Source of the DNA: JAAUTY01 sp964397305
GTDB lineage: Bacteria > Cyanobacteriota > Cyanobacteriia > Cyanobacteriales > Spirulinaceae
Reading direction: 5' to 3'
DNA: 64,000 bases
Assembly: GCA_964397305.1 (NCBI GenBank)
Contig: CAYNIP010000012.1
Span: 39,868-103,867, forward strand
Each line of letters starts with the position of its first letter. Within the stretch, counting starts at the first letter, position 1. The position numbers and the translations under genes are program-made. Shown here in pieces: positions 16,845 through 26,259 of the stretch. The notes beneath the pieces were generated by a model. The model was not told the origin of the DNA. It did not search any database and saw only the letters and a list, made by a program, of their open reading frames with translations.

Positions 16845-19120
16845 GGTGGGGCATGACCCAAGACGCCACCCTCCGCCCTCGTCTGCTCCTGGTCACGGCT
16901 CAGCTCACAGCCGCCTTAAGCCCTCAACTCCTAATTCCCAGCCTCACGGCCGGCCTCGTCGCCGGGGCCATCGGCACGATTCGCGCCATCTCCTACGCGG
17001 CTCTGATCTTCTCGGGCAGCCTCTCGGAGCACTTGGCGACGGGGATCGGGCTCACGGTCTTTAGCACCGGCCTGATCAGCGCGATCGCCGGTCTCACCAG
17101 CGCCCTGCCCGGGATGATCGTCACGCCCCTGGCGGCCCCCACCGCCATCCTCGCCCTCATGGCCAGTGACTTGGCCGCTCGCCTAGGACCGGGGGCGGCC
17201 TCGGAGACGGTCTGGGTGACAGTGGTGATGGCGATCGCCCTCAGCGCCCTGCTTACCGGTGCCCTGCTCCTCACCCTCGGTCGGGTTCAGCTCGGCAATG
17301 CGATCCGCCTCGTGCCCTATCCCGTGGTCGGCGGCTTCATGGCCGGGACGGGCTGGCTGCTGGTAGACGGTTTTTTTCAAGTGACCTGCGACCAGCCCCT
17401 GACCTGGGCCACGCTCCCGGCCTTAGGGCAACCCGAAGCCTTGGCCCACTGGAGCCTGGGCCTGCTCTTCACGCTCCTGCTCCTCGGGGCCGCCCATCGC
17501 TTCCAGCATTACTGGGTGATGCCGGGAACCCTGCTGGGGTTGGTCGTGGCCTTCTATGGGTTGCTCCTCGCCCAAGGTCAGCCCCTAGCGGTTGCCCGGG
17601 CCCAGGGCTGGCTGCTGGGCCCCTTTCCGGAAGGGGGCCTCTGGCAACCCCTGGGCTGGGGAGATCTGGGAGCGGTGCAGTGGTCGGCGATCGCCAGCCA
17701 GAGCGGCAGCCTGCTCGCGGTCGCGGCGGTGAGCCTCCTCTCCCTGGTGCTGAGCAACAGTGCCATTGAACTGGTGGTGGAGCAAGACATCAGCCTCAAC
17801 CAGGAGCTGCAATCAGTAGGCCTAGCCAGCTTGGTCGCCGGCCTCGGCAGCGGCATGCCCGGCAGCCAGGCCCTCCCCAGCACGCTGCTAGTCCATGAAA
17901 TCGGCGGCCGCAGTCGCTTGACCGGTCTCTTTGCCAGCTTGCCGGCGATCGCCGTGCTGGTCCTCGGCGCCCAACTCCTGAGCTATTGCCCCAAGCCAGT
18001 TTTGGGAGCCTTGCTGCTCTATCTGGGCCTAACCCTGTTGTGGCAGTGGCTCTACCAGGCCTGGTTCAGGCTCCCCCGCCTGGACTACGCGATCGTGGTG
18101 GTGATGATCATCGCGATCCCGGTCGCCGGGTTCCTCGCTGGCATTGCCCTCGGCTTCCTGCTCAGTGTGCTCTGGTTCATGTACTGCTATAGCCATGTGG
18201 ATGTGGCGCGGGATGTGCAGTCCGGGCGCACTCTCCGCAGCAATGTCGAGCGCTCGGCGGCGGCGCGGGAGTACCTCCAAGCTCAGGGGGAGCAAATTTT
18301 GGTGCTGGAATTGCGCGGCTTCCTCTTTTTTGGCACGGCCACCTATTTGCTGAATCAGGTGCGCGATCGCGTCCAAGCCCCCGAGAGCCCGATCCGGTTC
18401 ATCCTCCTCGACTTCCGTCGAGTCATCGGCCTGGATGCCTCGGCGGTCTCCAGTTGCAACAAGATCCTAAAAATTGCCCAGCGCCGCCAGCTCCAGCTTG
18501 TTTTCACCAACCTCTCCGACGAGTTTCGCCAGCAACTCCAGCAGGGGGGCGGGGCCAACCTCCCGCCGTCAGGAGAGCAGCCCGCTGCCACGGCCACCTG
18601 CCAACGACAGGCCGACCTCGATCGCGGCTTGGAGTGGTGCGAGGAGCAAATCTTGCAATCCTGGGGCCAAGGGACAGCTCCCACCCTCAGCTTGGTCGAG
18701 CATTTCCAGGGACAATTTCTGCCGGAGGTCGAGGCGGCGCAGGCTTTTTTGGCCTACCTGCAACCCCGACAATTTCAGCCTGGGCAAGATGTCTTCGCGG
18801 CCACCGCCGGGGATAGCCTCTACTTTGTCGCCTCGGGGCGGATCAGTGTCTTGCTCGACTTAGCAGAGGCGGGAACCAAGCGGTTGCAACGAGTGAGTGC
18901 TGGCGGTGTGCTCGGAGAAATGCGGTTCTATGGCAAAGCCCCCCTCTCAACTCAAGTCGTGGTCGAGGTCGCCAGTGAACTGTACGAACTGACTCGCCCC
19001 GCCTTTGAGCAAATGCAGCAGGAGCAACCGGACTTGGCCAGCCGCCTCGAAGGCTACATCATCCGCGTGCTCTGCGATAGCCTCTTGCGCCGCGAGCAAC
19101 AGTTGCGGGTGATGCGCTGA
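16841..19120 (+). CDS. SulP/SLC26 anion transporter with STAS and cyclic-nucleotide-binding-like domains
   Basis: 759 aa. The first 440 residues are a SulP membrane domain with 12-14 helices, including LPGMIVTPLAAPTAILAL and the GLASLVAGLGSGMPGSQALPSTLL region. A cytoplasmic STAS domain follows (ILLDFRRVIGLDASAVSSCNKI). The C-terminus is a cNMP-binding-like beta barrel (FQPGQDVFAATAGDSLYFVASGRI and GGVLGEMRFYG), though the phosphate-binding cassette is incomplete. Substrate could be sulfate, bicarbonate or another anion. ATG 16841 overlaps the M16 stop. An ATG at 16853 preceded by GAGGTGG is an alternative start. Three genes form one coupled operon. Confidence 0.9.
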   Translation: MRWGMTQDATLRPRLLLVTAQLTAALSPQLLIPSLTAGLVAGAIGTIRAISYAALIFSGSLSEHLATGIGLTVFSTGLISAIAGLTSALPGMIVTPLAAPTAILALMASDLAARLGPGAASETVWVTVVMAIALSALLTGALLLTLGRVQLGNAIRLVPYPVVGGFMAGTGWLLVDGFFQVTCDQPLTWATLPALGQPEALAHWSLGLLFTLLLLGAAHRFQHYWVMPGTLLGLVVAFYGLLLAQGQPLAVARAQGWLLGPFPEGGLWQPLGWGDLGAVQWSAIASQSGSLLAVAAVSLLSLVLSNSAIELVVEQDISLNQELQSVGLASLVAGLGSGMPGSQALPSTLLVHEIGGRSRLTGLFASLPAIAVLVLGAQLLSYCPKPVLGALLLYLGLTLLWQWLYQAWFRLPRLDYAIVVVMIIAIPVAGFLAGIALGFLLSVLWFMYCYSHVDVARDVQSGRTLRSNVERSAAAREYLQAQGEQILVLELRGFLFFGTATYLLNQVRDRVQAPESPIRFILLDFRRVIGLDASAVSSCNKILKIAQRRQLQLVFTNLSDEFRQQLQQGGGANLPPSGEQPAATATCQRQADLDRGLEWCEEQILQSWGQGTAPTLSLVEHFQGQFLPEVEAAQAFLAYLQPRQFQPGQDVFAATAGDSLYFVASGRISVLLDLAEAGTKRLQRVSAGGVLGEMRFYGKAPLSTQVVVEVASELYELTRPAFEQMQQEQPDLASRLEGYIIRVLCDSLLRREQQLRVMR

Positions 19121-19165
19121 GGGGCCGGCCCGTCAGGGTTGCAGCGGGAGGCCTGGAGCGACCGT

Positions 19166-19220
19166 CATCGTAGACGCGCAGCGGCTTCTCGCAGAGTGGG
19201 CAAACTTGCCTAATTGAGAG
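19166..19220 (-). mobile_element. Truncated family A element
   Basis: Carries the 26-bp module (GTAGACGCGCAGCGGCTTCT) and the GGGCAAACTTGCC hairpin. The outer terminal repeat is reduced to TTGAGAG and the other half is missing. It fills the gap between the convergent SulP and pyrC genes. Confidence 0.6.
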
Positions 19221-19243
19221 GTAGCCGAGCGAAGGGGACGGGG

Positions 19244-20602
19244 CTAGTCGGCCGTAAACTGGAGGGCGCGCCCGCGTACTTCCGTGTGGATCTGGCCGCG
19301 CTCATAGACGATCTGGCCGCCGACCAGGGTGTACTGGGGCCAGCCCACCAGTTGCCAGCCCTCAAAGGGGCTCCAGCCACATTTCGATACCACGTCTTCC
19401 CGACGCACGGGCTTTTCTTGATCGAGATCCACGAGGACTAAATCAGCATCATAGCCCGGCAGGAGTTTCCCTTTGTTGGCAATCCCGTAGGCGGCCGCTG
19501 GGCCGGCGGCCATCCACTGGGCTACCTGGGCATAGGTACAGCGTCCCTGCTTGGCCTGGGTGAGCATTAGGGGCAGGGCTGTTTCCACTCCCGGCATTCC
19601 TGAGGGGGTATTGGGGTAGCCCTTTGCCTTTTCCTCGAGGGTGTGGGGGGCGTGGTCCGTGGCAATGAAGTCGATCACGCCATCCTGTAGAGCTTGCCAG
19701 AGGATTTCGTTGTTTTGGGGCGATCGCAGGGGCGGATTCATCTGGGCCAGCGTGCCGAGGTTCTCGTAGGCCCAGGTGTTGAGCAGCAGGTGCTGGGGCG
19801 TCACCTCCGCTGTGACCCAGGGGGGCTTCTCCTGACGCAAGTACTCCGCTTCAACCCCCGTGGAGAGGTGCAAAATGTGCAGGCGGCGCTGGTACTTGTT
19901 CGACAGCTTCAGGGCTAACTGGGTCGCGTTCAGGGCTGCCTGTTCGTCTTGAATCTGGGAGTGAACGGCCGGATCAGTGCGGCCACGAAACTGCTGACGG
20001 CGCGCGTGGATGCGGGCCTGATCTTCGGCATGAACCGCGATCAAGCGCCGGCCGCTGGCAAAGATCGGCTCTAACTCGGCTTCGCGGCTCACGAGGAGGG
20101 CTCCGTGGGCCGAGCCCATGAAAATCTTGATGCCGCAGGTGGGACTCGCCGTGTTGAGATCGGGCAAATTCTCCGGCGTTGCGCCCATGAAGAAGCCATA
20201 GTTCACCAAACACTTCTGCGCCGCTCGGTGCAGCTTGTCCTCGAGGGCAGCCTGGGTGGTGGTCAAGGGCTTGGTGTTGGGCATCTCTAAAAAGGAAGTG
20301 ACACCGCCGCGCGCACAGGCACAGGTCGCGGTGAACAAATCCTCCTTATGCTCCAGGCCCGGTTCCCGGAAATGCACCTGGGGATCAATGACGCCGGGGA
20401 AGAGACTCAGGCCGCTGGCGTCGAGGCTGCGGCCGGGGCTGGTCAGATTGGGGGCGATCGCCTCGATGCGGCCGTGGCGCACCAAGACATCCAGAACCGA
20501 GAACGAGCTGTCGGGTTGCAGGACTCGAGCCTGGCGAATCAGCAAGGCTTCCGGCGGGGTTGCCGACAGGGGTTCAAACTCAGGGGTAGCGGGATTGTTC
20601 AT
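19244..20602 (-). CDS. pyrC: Dihydroorotase
   Basis: 452 aa amidohydrolase that closes carbamoyl-aspartate to dihydroorotate, step three of pyrimidine synthesis. The metal motif is VIDPQVHFREPGLEHKED: the usual first His of HxH is Gln here, which I recall as common in cyanobacterial PyrC. Other features are the metal-ligand His in AVHAED, HILHLSTG, and the catalytic ATDHAPHTLEEK. The region FMGSAHGALLV matches type I enzymes. The ATG at 20600-20602 is followed across an 86-nt gap by the divergent lepB. The frame resembles hydantoinase/allantoinase too, but TDHAPH with HFREPG favours PyrC. Confidence 0.9.
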   Translation of the reverse strand: MNNPATPEFEPLSATPPEALLIRQARVLQPDSSFSVLDVLVRHGRIEAIAPNLTSPGRSLDASGLSLFPGVIDPQVHFREPGLEHKEDLFTATCACARGGVTSFLEMPNTKPLTTTQAALEDKLHRAAQKCLVNYGFFMGATPENLPDLNTASPTCGIKIFMGSAHGALLVSREAELEPIFASGRRLIAVHAEDQARIHARRQQFRGRTDPAVHSQIQDEQAALNATQLALKLSNKYQRRLHILHLSTGVEAEYLRQEKPPWVTAEVTPQHLLLNTWAYENLGTLAQMNPPLRSPQNNEILWQALQDGVIDFIATDHAPHTLEEKAKGYPNTPSGMPGVETALPLMLTQAKQGRCTYAQVAQWMAAGPAAAYGIANKGKLLPGYDADLVLVDLDQEKPVRREDVVSKCGWSPFEGWQLVGWPQYTLVGGQIVYERGQIHTEVRGRALQFTAD

Positions 20603-20688
20603 AACTTCATTAGAATAGAGGCTTATGGCACACAGACTCTACAGCCAGTGTCACATTATCCTTCACGCTCCTTTTTGCCCCAGACCGC

Positions 20689-21294
20689 ATGACTCAATCC
20701 TCGAATCCTTGGTTGGAAGCGCTGAAAACCCTGGCAATGGCTGGGTTTCTCGCGATTGGAATTCGTCAATTTGTGGCCGAGGCCCGCTACATTCCCTCAG
20801 AATCCATGCTGCCGACGCTGGAAGTCAACGATCGCCTCATGATCGAGAAAATCAGCTACCGGTTCCGTCCCCCAGTCCGGGGCGATGTGATCGTCTTTCA
20901 GCCAACGGAGACCCTCGAAGCTCGCAACTTCCACGATGCTTTCATTAAGCGCATTGTGGCACTGCCGGGGGAAACCGTGGAGCTACGGGCCGGCCGAGTT
21001 TACATCAACGATCAGCCTTTGACGGAAGACTATGTGGCTGAGGAGGATGTGACAGAGGTGGGAATCTGTGACTTGCAGCCCGAACAGCCCTACCTCTCGG
21101 AGCCCGTCACCATTCCTGACGATTCCTACCTGGTGCTGGGGGACAACCGCCGCAACAGTTACGATAGCCGCTGTTGGGGAATTGTGCCGATGGATCGGAT
21201 CATTGGGCGGGCGGCGGTGCGCTTCTGGCCGCTGAATCGTCTTGGGGGCCTTGAGACTGAAGCCACGGACAGGACAGGGTTCGCAGCCGAGTGA
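20689..21294 (+). CDS. lepB: Signal peptidase I
   Basis: 201 aa membrane-anchored serine protease that removes Sec signal peptides (in cyanobacteria at plasma and thylakoid membranes). One N-terminal transmembrane segment spans residues 11-30. The catalytic Ser is Ser39 in PSESMLPTL and the general-base Lys is Lys87 in FIKRIVALPGE. The C-terminal box LGDNRRNSYDSRCWG is intact. It is divergent from pyrC and its stop faces the copper-chaperone gene. Confidence 0.95.
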   Translation: MTQSSNPWLEALKTLAMAGFLAIGIRQFVAEARYIPSESMLPTLEVNDRLMIEKISYRFRPPVRGDVIVFQPTETLEARNFHDAFIKRIVALPGETVELRAGRVYINDQPLTEDYVAEEDVTEVGICDLQPEQPYLSEPVTIPDDSYLVLGDNRRNSYDSRCWGIVPMDRIIGRAAVRFWPLNRLGGLETEATDRTGFAAE

Positions 21295-21326
21295 CCCCCC
21301 GCTGCTGGGCTCATCAGCCCGGAGCA

Positions 21327-21515
21327 CTAGGCCACTTCGTGACCAGCCTCCAGGATCGCTTGCTTCACGGCTGCCAAGGACGCTTCACTCGTCACCGTGA
21401 CCTGCTTGCTGCTGAGGTCGATGGTGACGGTAGCCTGGCTGTCTAGGGATTGCACGGCTTGCGTGACCGCCTGAGCGCAGGCTTGGCAAACCATACTGGG
21501 AACTTGTAGCTGCAT
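21327..21515 (-). CDS. Atx1-like copper chaperone (HMA domain)
   Basis: 62 aa single heavy-metal-associated domain. The metal loop is VPSMVCQACAQAV with Cys10 and Cys13, and the C-terminus ends EAGHEVA. It closely matches the cyanobacterial Atx1 protein that carries Cu(I) to the P1-type ATPases supplying plastocyanin and cytochrome oxidase; that role is family knowledge. No copper ATPase lies in the window. Confidence 0.9.
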   Translation of the reverse strand: MQLQVPSMVCQACAQAVTQAVQSLDSQATVTIDLSSKQVTVTSEASLAAVKQAILEAGHEVA

Positions 21516-21588
21516 CGTGACTGGCTCTAAGGGTTTAGAAGGGCAGGAGCCTGAGACCCTGCCCCGACAACAGACTCAAGCCGAACCC

Positions 21589-21798
21589 CTAAAGGCTTGG
21601 GGCTTGGTGATGGGGGTTGACGCCGTTGGGAGCGAAGGCTGAGCCGACGAGGGCTGTGAGGCCGCTGACTAGGATCAGGGTTGTGATCGCGATCGCGCTG
21701 GTCAGTTTTAGCCGTGGCAGCTCAAAGGAGCGCAGGCCGAGGGGCCCGTAAAGCTCTTCGTAAGCGGCTGCCATGTGAGTATAGCCGAGCGTATCCAT
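21589..21798 (-). CDS. Small single-helix membrane protein
   Basis: 69 aa from the ATG at 21796-21798, chosen because AAGGAG lies 7 nt upstream; the frame is open to 21909 but without such a site. It starts MDTLGYTHMAAAYEELYGP, then has one transmembrane helix (residues about 30-52, AIAITTLILVSGLTALVG) and a short polar tail. It has no chlorophyll-binding ExxN motif, so it is not an Hlip. Function unknown. It lies 73 nt upstream of the copper-chaperone gene on the same strand, possibly in one transcript. Confidence 0.7.
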   Translation of the reverse strand: MDTLGYTHMAAAYEELYGPLGLRSFELPRLKLTSAIAITTLILVSGLTALVGSAFAPNGVNPHHQAPSL

Positions 21799-21949
21799 GA
21801 CGGTCTCCTTGGTCGTGCAGGGGGCGAAGGCGAGAGGGTCAGGCTGTGAGTTACTACGGCGGGCAGAGCCCGCATACCGGATAATCTCGATCAATTCCGA
21901 GTTCATCATAGCATTGCCATCTCAGCTCTTGTCCTAGGGTGCCGCCTCT

Positions 21950-22190
21950 GGGTGGACGAAAAAAAGTGCGGCTCCCCTAAATTTTGAGCGATGGTTCCAG
22001 GAACAGAGCATAACCCTCTTCAGCGTTACGCCCCCCCTCTGCAAGAAGCCTCTGCGCGTCTCCATCCCCCGGCCCCTGCTCCCAAGCTGGGAGCAGGGGA
22101 GCTAGAAGCCCCTCTCCTAACTTGGGAGAGCGGTTGGGGTGAGGGTTTAGCGCAGGAGTACCAACATCCCGCATAAAATTTCGTCCACCC
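21950..22190 (+). mobile_element. Family B MITE-like element, copy 1
   Basis: 241 bp with ends GGGTGGACGAAA and TTTCGTCCACCC, perfect inverted repeats. The interior holds the CTCTGC...GCGTCTCCATCCCCC module shared with family A and the hairpin pair CCTGCTCCCA/TGGGAGCAGG. Flanks share only CCGCC, so a target duplication is unclear. It lies in the upstream region of hemL. Confidence 0.85.
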
Positions 22191-22350
22191 CCGCCACATC
22201 CGACTGGTGGCAGAAGCGGCGATCGCTCGCTAGGATAATGAATTGGTCATCGGAATTGGGAAAACCGGGTTGTGCGGGGGCTGAATCCCAGACCCCTTCG
22301 GGTCTGCAATCCCCTTAGGTCTTGCCCAGTGATGTTTTAAGGAGAAACTT
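22191..22350 (+). promoter_or_regulatory. hemL 5' region with hairpin and strong ribosome-binding site
   Basis: Between the family B element and hemL. CAGACCC-CTTC-GGGTCTG at about 22290-22307 forms a perfect 7-bp stem with a 4-nt loop. AAGGAGA at 22339-22345 is well placed for the GTG start at 22351. No known riboswitch class was recognised. Confidence 0.5.
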
Positions 22351-23649
22351 GTGGTCGCTACTGCATTTAAAACCAGCAAATCAGAGGAAATCTTTAGCGC
22401 TGCCCAGAAACTAATGCCGGGGGGAGTGAGCTCGCCGGTGCGTGCCTTTAAGTCCGTCGGCGGGCAGCCGATCGTCTTTGACCGCGTGAGCGGCGCGCGC
22501 ATTTGGGACGCCGATGGGAACGAATACATCGACTATGTGGGAACCTGGGGCCCAGCCATCTGCGGCCACGCCCACCCGGACGTGATCGCAGCCCTCCACG
22601 GGGCCTTGGATAAGGGTACGAGCTTCGGCGCCCCCTGTGAATTGGAAAATATCCTGGCCGAGATGGTGATTGCCGCCGTCCCCAGCATTGAGCTTGTGCG
22701 CTTTGTCAACTCCGGTACCGAGGCCTGTATGTCGGTGCTGCGACTGATGCGGGCCTTCACCGGCCGCGAGAAGGTGGTCAAGTTTGAGGGCTGCTACCAC
22801 GGTCACGCCGATATGTTTTTAGTTAAGGCCGGTTCTGGCGTGGCCACCCTAGGCCTGCCTGACTCCCCCGGCGTGCCCAAATCCACCGCCGCCGCCACCC
22901 TCACGGCTCCCTACAACGACCTGGAAGCGGTCAAGACCCTGTTTGCGGAGAATCCAGGAGAAATCGCTGGCGTGATCCTCGAGCCCGTCGTGGGAAATTC
23001 GGGCTTTATTGCCCCCGATGCGGGGTTCTTAGAAGGGCTGCGGGTGTTGACTCAGGAGCAGGGGGCGCTGCTGATCTTTGATGAAGTGATGACCGGCTTC
23101 CGTATTGCCTACGGGGGAGCCCAAGAAAAGTTCGGTGTCACCCCGGACTTGACCACCCTGGGCAAGGTCATCGGTGGCGGCCTGCCGGTAGGAGCCTACG
23201 GCGGCCGGGCCGACATCATGGCGATGGTGGCTCCAGCCGGGCCCATGTACCAGGCCGGAACCCTCTCGGGCAATCCCCTAGCGATGACAGCGGGCATCGA
23301 AACCCTGAAGCTGCTGCAAAAACCGGGGACCTATGAGCACCTGGAGCGGGTCACGCGGCAACTGGTGGACGGGCTGCTGGCGATCGCCCAGGACACGGGC
23401 CACGCCACCTGCGGCGGCAACATCAGCGGCATGTTTGGCCTCTTCTTCTGCCCTGGTCCAGTCCACAACTACGAAGCTGCCAAGCAGTCAGACCTGCAAA
23501 AGTTCGCCCGCTACCACCGTGGGATGCTAGAGCATGGCATCTACTTGGCTCCTTCCCAGTTCGAGGCCGGCTTTACCTCCCTCGCCCACACGGAGGCGGA
23601 GATCGAGCAAACCCTGACCGCCGCCCGGGCGGTCATGGCTCGTCTCTAG
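22351..23649 (+). CDS. hemL: Glutamate-1-semialdehyde 2,1-aminomutase
   Basis: 432 aa PLP enzyme that makes 5-aminolevulinate, the committed precursor of haem, chlorophyll and bilins by the C5 route. The GTG start is fixed by AAGGAGA upstream. MPGGVSSPVRAFKSVGG, the NSGTEA phosphate-binding loop, FDEVMTGFR and the PLP Schiff-base lysine near residue 272 (LTTLGKVIGGG) are all present. Length equals other cyanobacterial GSAMs. Monocistronic as far as visible. Confidence 0.97.
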   Translation: MVATAFKTSKSEEIFSAAQKLMPGGVSSPVRAFKSVGGQPIVFDRVSGARIWDADGNEYIDYVGTWGPAICGHAHPDVIAALHGALDKGTSFGAPCELENILAEMVIAAVPSIELVRFVNSGTEACMSVLRLMRAFTGREKVVKFEGCYHGHADMFLVKAGSGVATLGLPDSPGVPKSTAAATLTAPYNDLEAVKTLFAENPGEIAGVILEPVVGNSGFIAPDAGFLEGLRVLTQEQGALLIFDEVMTGFRIAYGGAQEKFGVTPDLTTLGKVIGGGLPVGAYGGRADIMAMVAPAGPMYQAGTLSGNPLAMTAGIETLKLLQKPGTYEHLERVTRQLVDGLLAIAQDTGHATCGGNISGMFGLFFCPGPVHNYEAAKQSDLQKFARYHRGMLEHGIYLAPSQFEAGFTSLAHTEAEIEQTLTAARAVMARL

Positions 23650-23824
23650 TCCGGCTGCCAAAGCGCTTGGGGTGGGCCTAGGCCTACCCTGAGCCAAGCT
23701 CAAGGTAGCTTGGAAAATACCGAACCTATCCTGGATCTCGGGGCGATCGAAAACCCTCAAACCAAACAACGGTTAAGAAGAAGATCGCCCTCCTGCGGCT
23801 CCTCATCACCAAACGGGAGTAGGC

Positions 23825-23870
23825 ATAGTTGGGCGTTAGCCCTCTGGGGGCGCGCTGAAGCGCAACGACA
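23825..23870. repeat. REP-like palindromic repeat
   Basis: TAGTTGGGCGTTAGCCC on the left faces GCGCTGAAGCGCAACGA on the right, an imperfect palindrome of the family at 28578 and 39183. The remainder of 23650-24012 holds no gene. Confidence 0.6.
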
Positions 23871-24012
23871 GTTGGAGGTCGTGCTTGTAAGGCCTCGACG
23901 TTCTGATTGCTCTTCTGGCTAGCGGATTCCGTATTAGTTCCCCAAAGCACCGTGTCTGGGTATCCTGCAAGTACAGAGACCAAGGCGCAGAATACTGGCA
24001 GCACTGAAATTT

Positions 24013-26259
24013 ATGTTGGATGGGTCACAGTGGGAGCAGCAGGTTCAATTGGCCTGTGAGGCGGGGCAGTACGAGCAGGCGGCTCAACTCGTGGAGCAGG
24101 CGATCGCCCTCACCCCCGCGTGCAAGGATCTTTATTGGACCCTCGGCCTGCTCCTCCTACTTCAGGATCGCACCGAGGAAGCCCAAGCTACCTGGCTCAC
24201 CGCCCTCCTAGACGGGGACACCGCCCAGAGCGAACAATGGCACCGCGACCTAGCCCAGCGCCTCACCCAAGCGGCCCAGCAGCACGAGGAACGCGAGCAG
24301 CTCGAGGCAGCTCTGCTCCTGCGGCAGCAGCTTCAGGAACTGGAGCCAGCAGACCTGGAAAATAGCCTACACCTCCTCCGCCTCCGCCTGCAACAGCCAG
24401 CCTTCAGCGGCGCGGACTTTGAGCAGATCCCGGTCGCGGCCCTGCTGCGGGAGCAACCCGAGGCCCCGCTCTCGGGGGACTTGCTCTGCTGGGTCGTGCG
24501 CGAGGCCTTGAACCGTGACCCCTCCCACCCTGCCACCTTGGATTTTCTCGCGGCCAGCGCAGCCTGGGCCGCCCCGCACCCAGAACGGGCTCAGGAATTA
24601 ACCGCGATCTTGTCCCCCGCAGCCTTGGATCTCGGCCTCTTCAAGCGGCAGATGGAGGCGGCTATTCACCTCTGCCAACTGATTCTGACCCTGGAGCCCC
24701 AGAATACTGAAATCCTCAGTCACCTGTCTAATTTCTACCAGGATTCTGATGCTTACGAAGCGGGAATTACGACAGCCTATCGCTTTCGAGGTCGGGCGAC
24801 AAATCTGCCCGATTTAGTGTTTGGCGATAAGCTGACCATTAAGGCCTTGATGTCTACCGGAGGTCATTGGTCTGAGGCTAAGATGGTCTTTCATGAACTT
24901 GAAAAACACCTCCAGGCCTTAGTCGCCCAGGTTCCGAAAGACTTAACCCCGCTCCAAGTATCTCGGTTGCATAATAGCTGCTTTTTTGCCCCTTATTTTC
25001 GTGATACACCAGCCCAAAATCGCCACTTGCAAAACCAAGTAGCGGCCTTGTGTCAACACCACATTCAATACCAGCTCCAGGACCGCTACCAGCGCTATCA
25101 ACACCGCCACTACCAGCGCCGCCAGCAAGACCAACTGCAACCTCGCCCGAAGCTTCGGTTGGGCTATCTGTCCTATTGCCTGAAAACTCATTCGGTCGGC
25201 TGGCTGACGCGATCGCTGATCCAGCACCATGATCGCGATCGCTTTGAGATTTATCTCTACATGGTTGCGACTCCGGACAGTTTTAACCCCCTACAAGAGT
25301 GGTATGTGAGTCAGGGCGATCGCACGTTCAAATCAGCCGATGGCTACGAACTCGCCCAAAAAATTGCCAGCGATGAAGTCGATGTGCTGATCGATCTCGA
25401 TAGCATTACCACCGATCTAACGTGCAACACCTTGGCCTTGAAACCAGCGCCTGTGCAAGTAACCTGGCTCGGTTGGGATGCCTCGGGACTACCGGCCATT
25501 GACTACTTCATCGCCGATCCCTATGTCCTGCCCGCTACCGCCCAGGCCTATTATCGTGAAACCATCTATCGCTTGCCTCAAACCTATCTCGCCATTGATG
25601 GCTTTGAAGTAGGCCTTCCAACCCGCCGCCGGGAGGATCTCCAAGTTCCCCCCGAGGCCGTCCTCTACTACAGTGTGCAAAAAGGCTATAAGCGCCACCC
25701 TGATACCATGCGCTTACAGTTACAAATTATCAAGGCAGTTCCTAACAGCTACTTTTTGCTTAAGGGCTCCTCTGATACTGAGGCGATGCAAGAATCGTTT
25801 TATCAGCTTGCAGATCAGGAGGGAGTCGCGCGCGATCGCCTTCGCTTCCTGGATGTCGATCCCACAGAAGCCACCCATCGAGCGAATTTAGGGCTGGCTG
25901 ATATTGTCCTCGACACCTATCCCTACAACGGGGCCACCACGACCATGGAAACGCTCTGGATGGGCGTGCCGCTGGTAACGCGCGTTGGGGAACAATTTTC
26001 GGCTCGCAATAGCTACACAATGTTGATAAATGCTGGAGTTGCTGAAGGGATAGCCTGGAGTGATGCCGAGTATGTCGAGTGGGGAGTCCGTTTCGGTACA
26101 GATGCTAACTTGCGGCAAAAAGTAGCCTGGCAATTACGCCAAGGGCGGCGAACAGCCCCCCTCTGGCACGGCCGCCAATTTACCCGCGAGATGGAGCAGG
26201 CCTATGAAACAATGTGGAGCCGCTATGTACAAGCTCAGGAAGCTGAGGGCTGTCTCTAG
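24013..26259 (+). CDS. TPR protein with SPINDLY/OGT-type (GT41) glycosyltransferase domain
   Basis: 748 aa, ATG start. Residues 1-330 are helical repeats (TPR-like, Gln/Leu/Glu-rich). From about residue 378 (LRLGYLSYCLKTHSVGW) begins the GT41 catalytic region. It has PVQVTWLGWDASGLPAIDYFIADP, the YYSVQKGYKRHPD lysine-containing UDP-binding segment, and DIVLDTYPYNGATTTMETLWMGVPLVT, all hallmarks of O-GlcNAc-transferase-like proteins. It probably glycosylates a protein or surface glycan in the cytosol. Its stop codon lies inside the target duplication of a family A element and overlaps by 4 nt the convergent membrane glycosyltransferase. Confidence 0.9.
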   Translation: MLDGSQWEQQVQLACEAGQYEQAAQLVEQAIALTPACKDLYWTLGLLLLLQDRTEEAQATWLTALLDGDTAQSEQWHRDLAQRLTQAAQQHEEREQLEAALLLRQQLQELEPADLENSLHLLRLRLQQPAFSGADFEQIPVAALLREQPEAPLSGDLLCWVVREALNRDPSHPATLDFLAASAAWAAPHPERAQELTAILSPAALDLGLFKRQMEAAIHLCQLILTLEPQNTEILSHLSNFYQDSDAYEAGITTAYRFRGRATNLPDLVFGDKLTIKALMSTGGHWSEAKMVFHELEKHLQALVAQVPKDLTPLQVSRLHNSCFFAPYFRDTPAQNRHLQNQVAALCQHHIQYQLQDRYQRYQHRHYQRRQQDQLQPRPKLRLGYLSYCLKTHSVGWLTRSLIQHHDRDRFEIYLYMVATPDSFNPLQEWYVSQGDRTFKSADGYELAQKIASDEVDVLIDLDSITTDLTCNTLALKPAPVQVTWLGWDASGLPAIDYFIADPYVLPATAQAYYRETIYRLPQTYLAIDGFEVGLPTRRREDLQVPPEAVLYYSVQKGYKRHPDTMRLQLQIIKAVPNSYFLLKGSSDTEAMQESFYQLADQEGVARDRLRFLDVDPTEATHRANLGLADIVLDTYPYNGATTTMETLWMGVPLVTRVGEQFSARNSYTMLINAGVAEGIAWSDAEYVEWGVRFGTDANLRQKVAWQLRQGRRTAPLWHGRQFTREMEQAYETMWSRYVQAQEAEGCL

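Noticed and set aside
21589..21798. High-light-inducible (Hlip) protein
   Set aside because: One transmembrane helix and similar size, but the chlorophyll-binding ExxNGR motif is absent.
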